This document shows positions 8,683 to 16,641 of a stretch of DNA of 64,000 bases, piece by piece. Each line of letters opens with the position of its first letter. The first letter of the stretch is position 1. The notes below the pieces were generated by a model. It was not told where the DNA came from. It made no database searches and saw only the letters and a program-made list of their open reading frames with translations. The position numbers were made by a program, and so were the translations under genes. Origin of the DNA: Sphingobium trunci (GTDB lineage Bacteria > Pseudomonadota > Alphaproteobacteria > Sphingomonadales > Sphingomonadaceae); assembly GCF_022664535.1 (NCBI RefSeq), contig NZ_JAKUJY010000004.1:62001-126000 (forward strand), in the 5' to 3' direction.

Positions 8683-8696
8683 CAACCAGTTGGTTG
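8683..8696. promoter_or_regulatory. Inverted repeat, candidate operator of the aldolase operon
   Basis: Perfect 6-2-6 inverted repeat CAACCA-GT-TGGTTG, about 85 nt upstream of the aldolase start and transcribed toward it. The arm architecture matches the TGGATA-GA-TATCCA repeat at 8864-8877 but the sequence does not. It also differs from the TAACNAGGT motif found upstream of other operons here. Confidence 0.45.
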
Positions 8697-8863
8697 ATGT
8701 CAAACATCCGTTGGACGCCTCGGGTCATGCCGGCGAAGGCTTTGTTCACAAGATCGGCATTTAACGATCCTGAAATTGCTCTTGGATTGCGTATCAATTC
8801 CTGAAGATATGTCAAAACAATCAATGTTAAATTGTTTTATGATGACGTTTATCTATAAATAAT

Positions 8864-8877
8864 TGGATAGATATCCA
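8864..8877. promoter_or_regulatory. Inverted repeat upstream of GntR gene 1
   Basis: Perfect 6-2-6 inverted repeat TGGATA-GA-TATCCA in the AT-rich segment, about 125 nt before the GntR start. It could be an autoregulatory operator or part of the curved AT-rich promoter; no -35/-10 pair could be fixed with confidence. Confidence 0.35.
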
Positions 8878-9002
8878 TATTATATTTATGATCTATTGGA
8901 CATGATTTGGATTTGATTGCAAATTTTATAACATGGATTATGTCCTAAAAACGTTGCAATTTCCGCAATATTCCTTAATCATGAACCCTTCAGGGGAGTG
9001 GA

Positions 9003-9815
9003 ATGGATTTAATGAGCAGGAGCATTTCGGGCACCGACAGTGCCGAGCGGACGGACGCCTTTCAACTGCCGATGCGATTTCCCAAGACAGCGGAATTGCT
9101 CGCCGACGACATTCGCAACCGGATCATCCGAGGGGAATTGAAGGAAGGGGATTATCTCCCGCTGGAGGGAGAGTTGAAGTCTTCGCTGGGCATTTCGCGC
9201 CCGACATTGCGCGAGGCCTTCCGCATCCTGGAAGCTGAAAAGCTCATCAGCGTCGTTCGCGGATCGCGCACCGGCGCGCGGGTGCACCAGCCCACCGCCC
9301 AGGCGGTGTCCCGCTATGCGGGCTATGTGCTCCAGTCGCAGAACACGACGATCGGCGATATCTATGATGCGCGCCTCGCGATCGAACCCTTTTGCGCCTG
9401 GCGTCTGGCCAAGCGGAAGGACAAGAGTTCCGCCGATGTGCTGGAGGCGGAAGCCAACAAGCTGACGGCGATGGTCAATGAAGGGCGGCATACCGACTTC
9501 CTCATCGGACTGGTCGAATTCCACCGGCTGATCGTGCAGGAAACCGGCAACCGCACACTGCTGCTGATCACCACCATGTTGCAGGATGTGACCGCCCGTC
9601 ACCAGATCGATCTGCAGCGCCGCCGTCCACTGGACCAGGAAACGCAGCGCAAGCGCGCGCATTGGGGCCTGCGTTCCTTCGCCAAGCTCATAGACCTGAT
9701 CCGGCAGAGCGATCCGGAAGGCGCCGCCGCGCACTGGCAGTTGCACATCATCAACGCCAACCGGAACTGGGTTCCGAAGGAAGATCAAGGATTATTGTTG
9801 AACGTGCTGGGGTGA
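9003..9815 (+). CDS. GntR-family regulator with FCD domain (copy 1)
   Basis: 270 aa. Winged helix-turn-helix at about residues 30-95 (ADDIRNRIIRGELKEGDYLP, SRPTLREAFRILE, GSRTGARV), then an all-helical FCD effector domain with the metal/ligand histidines (FHRLI, AHWQLHI). FadR-type GntR proteins usually sense organic acids or acyl-CoA and often repress nearby catabolic operons. Start ATG 9003 follows GGGGAG (8993-8998). The protein is about 95% identical by hand count to the one at 11696-12499; the copies flank the minus-strand crotonase/SMP-30 operon. Likely a local regulator of the aldolase operon or of the bracketed operon. Confidence 0.92.
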   Translation: MDLMSRSISGTDSAERTDAFQLPMRFPKTAELLADDIRNRIIRGELKEGDYLPLEGELKSSLGISRPTLREAFRILEAEKLISVVRGSRTGARVHQPTAQAVSRYAGYVLQSQNTTIGDIYDARLAIEPFCAWRLAKRKDKSSADVLEAEANKLTAMVNEGRHTDFLIGLVEFHRLIVQETGNRTLLLITTMLQDVTARHQIDLQRRRPLDQETQRKRAHWGLRSFAKLIDLIRQSDPEGAAAHWQLHIINANRNWVPKEDQGLLLNVLG

Positions 9816-9869
9816 CGGCCGGCCACATATGCGTTGCTGCCTGTCCATTTGCGGCCTCCATTCCCGACG

Positions 9870-10736
9870 TCAGGCGTTGAAGGCGAGCCGCAGTCCCGGC
9901 TCGTCCCAGCGTGTGCGGATCAGGCGGCCGGAAGTGGACAGGGTGATCCAGGCGTCGCGCATGTCCTCGCCGCCAAAGGCGATGTTGGTGACGAAGGGGT
10001 CGTCGAACGGCTGGTGACGGCTTTGTCCATCGGGCGTGAAGGTCGTGATGCCGCCCTGCCGCAATGTGCCGACGCAGATATGACCCGCAGCCGTGACCGC
10101 CAGGCTGTCCAGTTCCACCATGCCGGGCGCGGTCGCGATCAGGCGGGGGCGTTGCTTTTCCGCCTTGGCCGCGAACGCATAAAGGCGTGCCTGGAAGCTG
10201 TCGGCGACATACACCGTGCCGCCATCGGGCGAAAGCCCGACCCCATTATAGGAAATGGGATGGGTGAAGATCGGGGTGATGGCGCTGCCGTCCGCCTGGC
10301 AATGATAGAGGCCGCCCGTCTCCGCCAGCCGGTTGTAGCGTTTGCCCAGATCGGTGAACCACAGCCCGCCCGCGCTGTCGAAGACCAGATCGTTGGGCGC
10401 GCTGAGCACCAGGTCGCCGCAGCGTTCATAGAGCCGCTCGACCTTGCCCGTGGCCAGATCGATCCGTTCGATCCGTCCCTCCGCGCCCGGCCCGGTCCTG
10501 CTCTGGAAGCGCTCGAGGTCGAGTCCGCCCGCATTGCAGACATAGAGCGCGCCGTCCGGACCGATCGCCGCGCCATTGGGTCCACCGCCAGGCTGCGCGA
10601 TCACTTCCTTGCGGCCGTTCCAGCAACGGGTGATCCGGCCCGCGGCCAGTTCCACCACGATGCAGGACCCGTCGGGCATGACCACCGGCCCTTCGGGGAA
10701 GTGCAGGCCTTCGGCGATGATGTCGACCTGTTCCAT
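9870..10736 (-). CDS. SMP-30/gluconolactonase-family beta-propeller hydrolase
   Basis: 288 aa, the usual size for SMP-30/lactonase six-bladed propellers. Metal-ligand positions look present: EGPVV near the N-terminus (Glu), SAPNDLVFD (Asn) and VYVADSFQ (Asp). Such enzymes open lactones using a divalent metal. I chose the ATG at 10736, which has GGGGAGG at a good distance; an ATG 6 nt upstream is too close. It lies 22 nt behind the crotonase in a two-gene operon. In this setting it could hydrolyse a lactone made during ring cleavage (inference). Confidence 0.87.
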   Translation of the reverse strand: MEQVDIIAEGLHFPEGPVVMPDGSCIVVELAAGRITRCWNGRKEVIAQPGGGPNGAAIGPDGALYVCNAGGLDLERFQSRTGPGAEGRIERIDLATGKVERLYERCGDLVLSAPNDLVFDSAGGLWFTDLGKRYNRLAETGGLYHCQADGSAITPIFTHPISYNGVGLSPDGGTVYVADSFQARLYAFAAKAEKQRPRLIATAPGMVELDSLAVTAAGHICVGTLRQGGITTFTPDGQSRHQPFDDPFVTNIAFGGEDMRDAWITLSTSGRLIRTRWDEPGLRLAFNA

Positions 10737-10758
10737 GACCATTGCCTCCCCGTTCCGT

Positions 10759-11556
10759 TCAGCGCATTTCGTAGGGTATCTTGCCCTGGCCCATCAGCGA
10801 CCATCGGTCGACCTGGGCGATCCCGACGGGATTGCCCAGAAGGCAATATTTAAGACCCGTCTGAAGCGCGATCTGGCGCGGCTGGTCCAGCGATTCCCAG
10901 ATCGCGCGCACCGAACCCTGGATCGCGGCGGGCGGCTTGGCGGCGATCTTGACCGCCAGTTCATGCGCCCGTTCCCACAGCCGGTCATTTTCCACCACTT
11001 CGGTGACCAGGCCGATACGCAGCGCCGTATAGGCCGAAATCCGCTCGTCATTGCCCAGCAGCGTCATGCGCAGCACATCGCCCAGCGGCATGCGATAGGT
11101 CGCGCCGATGGGTTCCAGCGCCGCGGTCATGCCATAGGTCACATGCGGATCGAAAAAGGCCGCATCCTCCGAACAGATGACGATGTCGCTTTCATTGATC
11201 CAGTAGAAGGCGCCGCCGCCCGCAAGGCCGTGCACCGCGCAGATCACCGGCTTCCAGCAGCGGTTGTGCTTGGGCCCCAGCAGATCGCCGGGGTCCCGCG
11301 CCGACCAGAGATTGTCGTGCATCAGGCTCTGGCCTTCCTGCTGCGTGACCTTTACGTCCGCGCCGGTCGAAAAGGCCTTGCCCTTGGCCGCGCGCAGCAC
11401 GACGCAGTGGATGTCGTCATCGTCGCTGATCGCCTTCCACAGATAGGCGAATTCCTCCAGCATGCGCTTGGTGAAGCTGTTGTGTGAATCCGGACGGTTG
11501 ATCGTCACGGTGGCGATGTGATTTTCCTTCTCCAGAAGGACCGTTTCGAATTCCAT
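10759..11556 (-). CDS. Enoyl-CoA hydratase/isomerase family protein lacking both catalytic Glu
   Basis: 265 aa crotonase fold: FSTGADVKVTQ oxyanion loop, VHGLAGGGAFYWINESD and FFDPHVTYGMTAALEP. Neither crotonase glutamate is present; the second position carries His (DPHVTYG). It is therefore unlikely to be a simple hydratase; crotonase-fold C-C hydrolases and isomerases use other residues. First gene of the crotonase/SMP-30 operon. Start ATG 11556, with AGGAAAGAGG upstream and an imperfect copy of the palindromic operator motif at 11569-11581. Confidence 0.87.
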   Translation of the reverse strand: MEFETVLLEKENHIATVTINRPDSHNSFTKRMLEEFAYLWKAISDDDDIHCVVLRAAKGKAFSTGADVKVTQQEGQSLMHDNLWSARDPGDLLGPKHNRCWKPVICAVHGLAGGGAFYWINESDIVICSEDAAFFDPHVTYGMTAALEPIGATYRMPLGDVLRMTLLGNDERISAYTALRIGLVTEVVENDRLWERAHELAVKIAAKPPAAIQGSVRAIWESLDQPRQIALQTGLKYCLLGNPVGIAQVDRWSLMGQGKIPYEMR

Positions 11557-11568
11557 CCTCTTTCCTGT

Positions 11569-11581
11569 CCTACTACGTTAT
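11569..11581. promoter_or_regulatory. Imperfect TAACNAGGT-type operator
   Basis: CCTAC-TAC-GTTAT; on the other strand ATAAC-GTA-GTAGG, two mismatches to the core TAACNAGGT. It lies 13 nt upstream of the crotonase start at 11556. Counted as a weak member of the motif family. Confidence 0.3.
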
Positions 11582-11695
11582 CTTCCTCAAACGATCATAG
11601 GACTCGTCAAGACGGAAGCGCAATCGCAAAGGGAATTGCAATTTTGCAGGACCGCCTTAATTTCGGGGCATTTCGCATAAGCAGAATGGATATTG

Positions 11696-12499
11696 ATGGA
11701 TAAGAGCATTTCGAGCACCGACAGTGCCGAGCGGGCGGACGCCTTTCAACTGCCGATGCGATTTCCCAAGACGGCGGAATTGCTCGCTGACGACATTCGC
11801 AACCGGATCATCCGGGGGGAATTGAAGGAAGGGGATTATCTCCCGCTGGAGGGAGAGTTGAAGTCTTCGTTGGGCATTTCGCGCCCGACATTGCGAGAGG
11901 CCTTCCGCATCCTGGAAACCGAAAAGCTGATCAGCGTCGTTCGCGGATCGCGCACCGGCGCGCGGGTGCATCAGCCCACCGCCCAGGCGGTGTCCCGCTA
12001 TGCGGGCTATGTGCTCCAGTCGCAGAACACGACGATCGGCGATATCTATGATGCGCGCCTCGCGATCGAACCCTTTTGCGCCTGGCGTCTGGCCAAGCGG
12101 AAGGACAAGGGTTCCGCCGATGTGCTGGAGGCGGAAGCCAACAAGCTGACGGCAATGGTCAATGATGGGCGCCATACCGACTTCCTCATCGGACTGGTCG
12201 AATTCCACCGGCTGATCGTGCAGGAAACCGGCAACCGCACGCTGCTGCTGATCACCACCATGTTGCAGGATGTGACCGCCCGACACCAGGTGGACCTGCT
12301 GCGCCGCCGTCCGCTGGACCAGGAAACGCAGCGCAAGCGCGCGCATTGGGGCCTGCGTTCCTTCGCCAAGCTCATAGACCTGATCCGGCAGAGCGATCCG
12401 GACGGTGCCGCCGCGCATTGGCAGTTGCACATCATCAACGCCAACCGCAGCTGGGTTCCCAGGGAAGATGACGAACTGCTGCTGAATGTGCTGGACTGA
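11696..12499 (+). CDS. GntR-family regulator with FCD domain (copy 2)
   Basis: 267 aa, near-identical to the GntR at 9003-9815 through both the winged HTH and FCD domains; most changes are in the first few and last ten residues. The beginning is altered: the ATGGAT that starts copy 1 survives at 11686 but one extra base puts it out of frame and it stops at once, so translation must start at the ATG at 11696 (or TTG 11693), neither with a good ribosome site. Expression may be low. Sequence similarity between the copies ends just before the start codon, so the promoters differ. Confidence 0.88.
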   Translation: MDKSISSTDSAERADAFQLPMRFPKTAELLADDIRNRIIRGELKEGDYLPLEGELKSSLGISRPTLREAFRILETEKLISVVRGSRTGARVHQPTAQAVSRYAGYVLQSQNTTIGDIYDARLAIEPFCAWRLAKRKDKGSADVLEAEANKLTAMVNDGRHTDFLIGLVEFHRLIVQETGNRTLLLITTMLQDVTARHQVDLLRRRPLDQETQRKRAHWGLRSFAKLIDLIRQSDPDGAAAHWQLHIINANRSWVPREDDELLLNVLD

Positions 12500-12544
12500 A
12501 ATGTGCGGAAGCGGATCGTGACTGATCCCGGCGCTTTTTGGTAG

Positions 12545-12557
12545 ATTACCTAGTAAT
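12545..12557. promoter_or_regulatory. TAACNAGGT-type operator (one mismatch), perfect palindrome
   Basis: ATTAC-CTA-GTAAT, perfect 5-bp arms around a 3-bp centre; the other strand reads ATTAC-TAG-GTAAT, one mismatch to the core. It lies 48 nt before the crotonase start at 12605. Confidence 0.5.
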
Positions 12558-12604
12558 ATATCATGTAGGAATGCCTCTTGCAGAGCTGACAAGAAGGTTT
12601 GGAC

Positions 12605-13414
12605 ATGACTGATCTAGGGGATACGGGGCCGCAGGTTCTGGTCGACAATGAAGGCGGCGTTCGCGTCATCACCCTCAACCGGCCGGACCGGCTGAATGCC
12701 CTGGGGGTGCGGATCATGGGCGAGCTGGCGGACGCCACGGCCGATGCCGCGCGCGATCCTTCCGTCGGTTGCGTCGTCGTGACAGGCGCCGGGCGCGGCT
12801 TTTGCGCCGGTGGGGACCTCAAGGATGGCGGTGGCCGTCCGGGACCGGCCACGCCCGATCATGGCGGCCGGTTCGAACAGGGCTTCACCCGCCTCAAAGG
12901 CTTTGTCGAAACATCGCGCCTGCTGCATGAAATGCCCAAGCCGACGATCGCGATGGTCAATGGTCCGGTGGCGGGTGCCGGCGTGGGCATTGCGGGCGCA
13001 TGCGACCTGCGCTTCGCGGGCGAAAGCGCGACTTTCCTGACTGCTTTCGACCGGATCGGCGCGGGCGGCGATTTCGGATCGAGCTGGTTCTGGACCAAGA
13101 TATTGGGCACGGGCGTCGCGCGGGAGCTGTTCTTCCTGAGCGAGAAACTGAGCGGCAGCGAAGCCTTCGCCAAGGGCATCTACACCCGCCTCTATCCCGA
13201 TGCCGAACTGCGCGAGGCGACCATGGCTGTGGCCAGGAAGCTCGCCGACGGTCCGCGCATGGGCTATCGCTACATGAAGGCCAATCTCAACATGGCCGAA
13301 GATGCCGCCTTCGAAGCGGCGCTGGATCATGAAATACTGAATATGGGCCTGTCCACCTTCGCGACGGCGTCCATCCACAAGGCGATCAGGGAGGCCGAGG
13401 CCAAGGGCGGATAA
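12605..13414 (+). CDS. Enoyl-CoA hydratase/isomerase family protein
   Basis: 269 aa crotonase: FCAGGDLKDGG oxyanion loop, VNGPVAGAGVGIAGACD and FDRIGAGGDFGSSW. Both classical catalytic glutamates are missing (Gly and Phe at those places), while an Asp sits in the GGDFG turn, as in PaaG-type and dienoyl-CoA isomerases, which suggests double-bond isomerisation. Start ATG 12605 with AAGAAGG 7 nt upstream. Single-gene unit with its own operator-like palindrome (12545) and a strong terminator (13438-13471). Confidence 0.88.
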   Translation: MTDLGDTGPQVLVDNEGGVRVITLNRPDRLNALGVRIMGELADATADAARDPSVGCVVVTGAGRGFCAGGDLKDGGGRPGPATPDHGGRFEQGFTRLKGFVETSRLLHEMPKPTIAMVNGPVAGAGVGIAGACDLRFAGESATFLTAFDRIGAGGDFGSSWFWTKILGTGVARELFFLSEKLSGSEAFAKGIYTRLYPDAELREATMAVARKLADGPRMGYRYMKANLNMAEDAAFEAALDHEILNMGLSTFATASIHKAIREAEAKGG

Positions 13415-13437
13415 GCGCCCCGCCTTTGTGGCTCACG

Positions 13438-13471
13438 AAAAACCCCCGCCGATGGTTCGGCGGGGGTTTTT
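13438..13471. terminator. Bidirectional intrinsic terminator
   Basis: 15-bp perfect stem (AAAAACCCCCGCCGA and its complement) with a TGGT loop; T-run on the plus side and A-run at the 5' end, so it can end transcription from both sides. It lies between the convergent crotonase (ends 13414) and P450 (ends 13558). Confidence 0.9.
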
Positions 13472-13557
13472 CTTTGCCTAGCGGTTGTCCCGACCATGCC
13501 GGAACGTGGCCGTCAGGGCCGGTGTTCGATGGACCTGACCCATCGAACCGGTGTCCC

Positions 13558-14826
13558 TCACCAGGTCAGGCGCATGTTGCTGACCGACAGAAGGCTGGGC
13601 GACACGACCAGATCCTCCGCGCCCACCAGGCTGAACATCGGCACGCGGCGCAGCCAATGTTCCAGCGCGATCTTCATTTCCTGCCGCGCGAGATGCGCGC
13701 CCAGGCACAGATGCGCGCCGCTGGCCAGGGTGAAGTGCCGGTTTGCCTTGCGTTCAGGATCGAACTCGCGCGGATTGGGGAAGGCTTCCGGATCGAAATT
13801 GGCGACGGTGGCAAGGCCCATCACCCAATCGCCCGCCTTCATCTCCACGCCGTGCAGCGTCTGGTCCTTCATCAGCTGGCGCATATTGTTGACCAGCGGC
13901 TGGGTGCGGAGAAATTCCTCGATCGCGCTCGGAATGATCGACGGATTGTCGCGCAGCCGCTGCTGCAGGCCATGGTCCATCGCCAAACGGCGGAACATCT
14001 GCCCCAGGGTCGAAGCGACCGTATCCAGGCCGCCCAGCCACAGGAAGAACATCGTCCCGATCTTCTCGTCCGCGGTCATCGGCTTGCCGTCGACGATGCC
14101 GTTGACGATCTTCGACGTCAGCGTGTCGTCGGGATTCTGTTCCTTTTCCGCGATGAAGGCGCGCAGCCACGCCAGCACGCTGCGCACGGCAGCGCCCATG
14201 CGCTGGAAATCGCGGCTGTGCAGGATCTCATATTCCCACTCGAGAAACTGCTCCAGCACCGCATGGGGGAAGCCCATCAGGTTGAAGAACACCTTGACCG
14301 GGAAGATGCGCGCGAAATCATAGGCGAAATCCCCGCCGCCCTTGGCGAGGAATTCGTCGATCATGCTATCGCACAGGTCGCGAATATCCTTGTCCATCTG
14401 GGCCACCGCCTTGGCGGTGAACCAGGGATTGAGGAAGCGCCGGTAGGCTGAATGCTGCGCCCCGTTGAAGGATAGCGGGATGCATTTGAAGGTCTCGCCG
14501 ATCAGCCGCTGGAAATCGGCCTGCCCGTTCGATCCATAGGTTTCGCTGTCCTGCAACAGCTTCGCACAGTCCTTGTAGCGGGTCAGTACCCACATGCCGC
14601 TCGTGATCCAGGTCTGGGGGAAGGGCGACCACATGACGGGCGGCGCGTCCGGCTCCAGAAGCTGCTGGGTATGGGCATAGGGTTCGGCCCCCGTCTGGGG
14701 GACCTGGCCCTGGAAGTTGCGGATGTCACGGATCAGGTTCCGCGGCACATGCGGCGGTGCCGGAACATCCAGCACTTCTGGACCGTAGGAAGGCTCGGTC
14801 GCCATCACTTCGGCTAGCTCTGCCAT
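13558..14826 (-). CDS. Cytochrome P450, P450cam (CYP101)-like
   Basis: 422 aa soluble bacterial P450. I-helix GGLDT (265-269), ExxR pair Glu304/Arg307, and heme ligand Cys374 in LASGAHLCLG, where the usual first Phe of FxxGxHxCxG is Leu. N-terminal PPHVPRNLIRD, the VMWS...WITSGMWVLTRY stretch and GGLDTV resemble P450cam closely, so it probably hydroxylates a small alicyclic or terpenoid molecule using a 2Fe-2S ferredoxin; a suitable ferredoxin is encoded at 46035-46352. No ferredoxin reductase is seen. Second gene of an operon, 21 nt after the aldehyde dehydrogenase. Confidence 0.93.
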   Translation of the reverse strand: MAELAEVMATEPSYGPEVLDVPAPPHVPRNLIRDIRNFQGQVPQTGAEPYAHTQQLLEPDAPPVMWSPFPQTWITSGMWVLTRYKDCAKLLQDSETYGSNGQADFQRLIGETFKCIPLSFNGAQHSAYRRFLNPWFTAKAVAQMDKDIRDLCDSMIDEFLAKGGGDFAYDFARIFPVKVFFNLMGFPHAVLEQFLEWEYEILHSRDFQRMGAAVRSVLAWLRAFIAEKEQNPDDTLTSKIVNGIVDGKPMTADEKIGTMFFLWLGGLDTVASTLGQMFRRLAMDHGLQQRLRDNPSIIPSAIEEFLRTQPLVNNMRQLMKDQTLHGVEMKAGDWVMGLATVANFDPEAFPNPREFDPERKANRHFTLASGAHLCLGAHLARQEMKIALEHWLRRVPMFSLVGAEDLVVSPSLLSVSNMRLTW

Positions 14827-14847
14827 GTCACTCTCCTCGCGTCAGCT

Positions 14848-16326
14848 TCAGGCGGCCCGGAAGCTGATCGTCTTCATATAGGTGAATTCGTTGAGGCCCT
14901 CGATGCCATATTCGCGCCCGTAACCGGAACGCTTGATGCCGCCGAAGGGCGCCTCGCTCATCATCGTGCCCGCGCCGCCGTTGATCGAAACGCCGCCGGT
15001 GCGGATCTGGCGCGCCATTTCATAGGCGAGGCCCGCGTCGGCGGAATAGATGCCGCCCGACAGGCCGAAGTCGCTGTCATTGGCCATGGCGATCGCTTCC
15101 TCGTCCGTGTCGAAGCCGATGACGGCGCCGATCGGACCGAACACCTCTTCCTGCGCCAGGCGCGAGCTGTTCTGGACGTCGTCGAACAGGGTCGGCTCAT
15201 AATAGAAGCCCTTGTCGAACCCGTCCGGACGGCGGCCGCCGGTGACCAGCCGCGCGCCCTCCGACTTGGCGATCTCGACATAATTTTCGGTGCGGGTGCG
15301 GGCCACTTCGCGGATCAGCGGGCCATAGGTGACGGTCGGGTCGATGGGATTGCCGATCTTCACCTGCCGCAGCCCGGCAGCCACGCCCTCCACATATTGC
15401 TTGCGGATCGAATTGTGGACCAGATGCCGGGTCAGCTGGGCGCAGCCCTGCGCGCAGTGGACAGTGACGCCCATGATGCCCGACATGATCGCTTCCTGCA
15501 GGTTCGCGTCGGCCCGCACGATCATCGCCGACTTGCCGCCCAGCTCCATGATGCAGCGCTTCAGCGTCGGCGCGGCCTGTGCCTGGATCGCCGAACCGAC
15601 CTTGTCCGATCCGGTGAAGTGGACAAGATCGACGCGCTTATCGGTGGTCAGCAGCGTGCCTGCCTCGATATCGCCGGTGACGATGTTCAGCACGCCCTTG
15701 GGCAGGCCGACTTCATCGGCGATCTCACCCAGCAGCAGCGTGTTGATCGGCGTGTAGGGCGAAGGTTTCAGCACCACGGTGCAGCCCACGGCCAGCGCCG
15801 GGATCACCTTGCCGATGTTGAGGAAGAAGGGATAGTTATAGGGCGTGATCGCGGCGACGACGCCGATCGGCTCGCGCGAGAGGACGCCGGTGCCCAGGGT
15901 GGTGGTGCCCATCGCATTGGGGGTCAGTTCGACCGGCAGGGTGGTAACGTCGGGACGGGTGCAGATTTCCACCGTCTTGCGGGCATGCTTCATCGGAATG
16001 CCATATTGCAGGAAGCCCGCCATCATCTGCGTCGCGCCGGCCTCGGCGACCAGCAGACTGATGATCTGTTCCTTGCGCGCATCGACCGCGTCCAGGAAGG
16101 CGCTGAGCTTGGCCTGCCGTTCATGGACGGACATGCGCGGCCAGGGGCCCTTGTGGAAGGCGTCGTAGGCGGCCTGAAGCGCGGCATCGACATGGGCGGA
16201 GGAGCCGACCGGCGCCTCGGCGATGACGCTTTCGTCCGCGGGGTTGATGACCGCTTCCAGCTGATCCGCAGCAACCCACTCGCCGTTCACATAGAGGGCG
16301 TTCTTGTGCTTCAAGCTTACTGCCAT
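14848..16326 (-). CDS. Aldehyde dehydrogenase family protein
   Basis: 492 aa, full-length NAD(P)-dependent ALDH: TPYNYPFFL, VVLKPSPYTP, HFTGSDKVG (cofactor site), MELGGKSA (general-base Glu), the nucleophile Cys in AQGCAQLTR, and the C-terminal PFGGIKRSGYGREYG. Start ATG 16326 behind GAGAGGAAG. Co-transcribed with the P450 gene, so it may oxidise an aldehyde or ketone-derived product made after hydroxylation. The GCA-TR active-site wording is shared with the ALDH at 58187. Confidence 0.92.
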   Translation of the reverse strand: MAVSLKHKNALYVNGEWVAADQLEAVINPADESVIAEAPVGSSAHVDAALQAAYDAFHKGPWPRMSVHERQAKLSAFLDAVDARKEQIISLLVAEAGATQMMAGFLQYGIPMKHARKTVEICTRPDVTTLPVELTPNAMGTTTLGTGVLSREPIGVVAAITPYNYPFFLNIGKVIPALAVGCTVVLKPSPYTPINTLLLGEIADEVGLPKGVLNIVTGDIEAGTLLTTDKRVDLVHFTGSDKVGSAIQAQAAPTLKRCIMELGGKSAMIVRADANLQEAIMSGIMGVTVHCAQGCAQLTRHLVHNSIRKQYVEGVAAGLRQVKIGNPIDPTVTYGPLIREVARTRTENYVEIAKSEGARLVTGGRRPDGFDKGFYYEPTLFDDVQNSSRLAQEEVFGPIGAVIGFDTDEEAIAMANDSDFGLSGGIYSADAGLAYEMARQIRTGGVSINGGAGTMMSEAPFGGIKRSGYGREYGIEGLNEFTYMKTISFRAA

Positions 16327-16641
16327 GTCTTCCTCTCTCACCATTGCGTCGGCGCGACTCGGTCCGCGCTTTCCTTCCAACTGACCATGACCGGACAAAG
16401 GCAGCGCCCCGCATCCGAACGAATCAGACCGGGCCGCTGGAACCATTTTCGATCATTGTTGCGTCTTACGATACACATTGGTGCAATCGTAGCAAGTCCA
16501 CTTTCTATAATATCTTTCCTGTCCGCCGCCGCGACGCGGTTCTAAGGTTGCTGGGCGGGGCGCAGATTCTGATTGCGTCCGGCGTGGAACAGGCGTAAAG
16601 TTGACGAACCATCAATTAATAACTCCCCGAGGAGAATCAGG
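16327..16641. promoter_or_regulatory. Divergent promoter region with inverted repeat
   Basis: 315 bp between the minus ALDH/P450 operon and the plus amidohydrolase. It contains an inverted repeat TACGAT-N13-ATCGTA (16467-16491) and a TATAAT hexamer at 16506-16511, but no -35 box at normal spacing and no TAACNAGGT core. No gene is supported. The repeat may be the operator of a separate regulator acting on both operons. Confidence 0.45.

Larger units (their letters stand above)
8627..9002. promoter_or_regulatory. AT-rich divergent control region
   Basis: About 375 bp without a convincing gene between the minus aldolase operon and the plus GntR gene. The half nearest GntR (roughly 8770-8990) is strikingly AT-rich against its GC-rich surroundings. 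It holds three inverted repeats: CAACCA-GT-TGGTTG (8683-8696), AAAACAAT-N9-ATTGTTTT (8814-8838) and TGGATA-GA-TATCCA (8864-8877). A 60-codon open frame on the minus strand (8639-8824) has no ribosome site or family features and was not called. The region probably contains promoters and operators for both directions. Confidence 0.55.

Noticed and set aside
8639..8824. 60-codon minus-strand frame in the AT-rich control region
   Set aside because: No ribosome site, crosses the inverted repeat at 8683, and has no recognisable features.
10759..11556. Calling this crotonase a 6-oxocamphor hydrolase because of the nearby P450cam-like gene
   Set aside because: The His at the second catalytic position is suggestive, but I cannot align it reliably to that enzyme and the genes are in different operons.
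12513..12539. GGATC-N6-GATCC followed by TTTTT after GntR copy 2 as a terminator
   Set aside because: Only a 5-bp stem, separated by 6 nt from the T-run; too weak to call.
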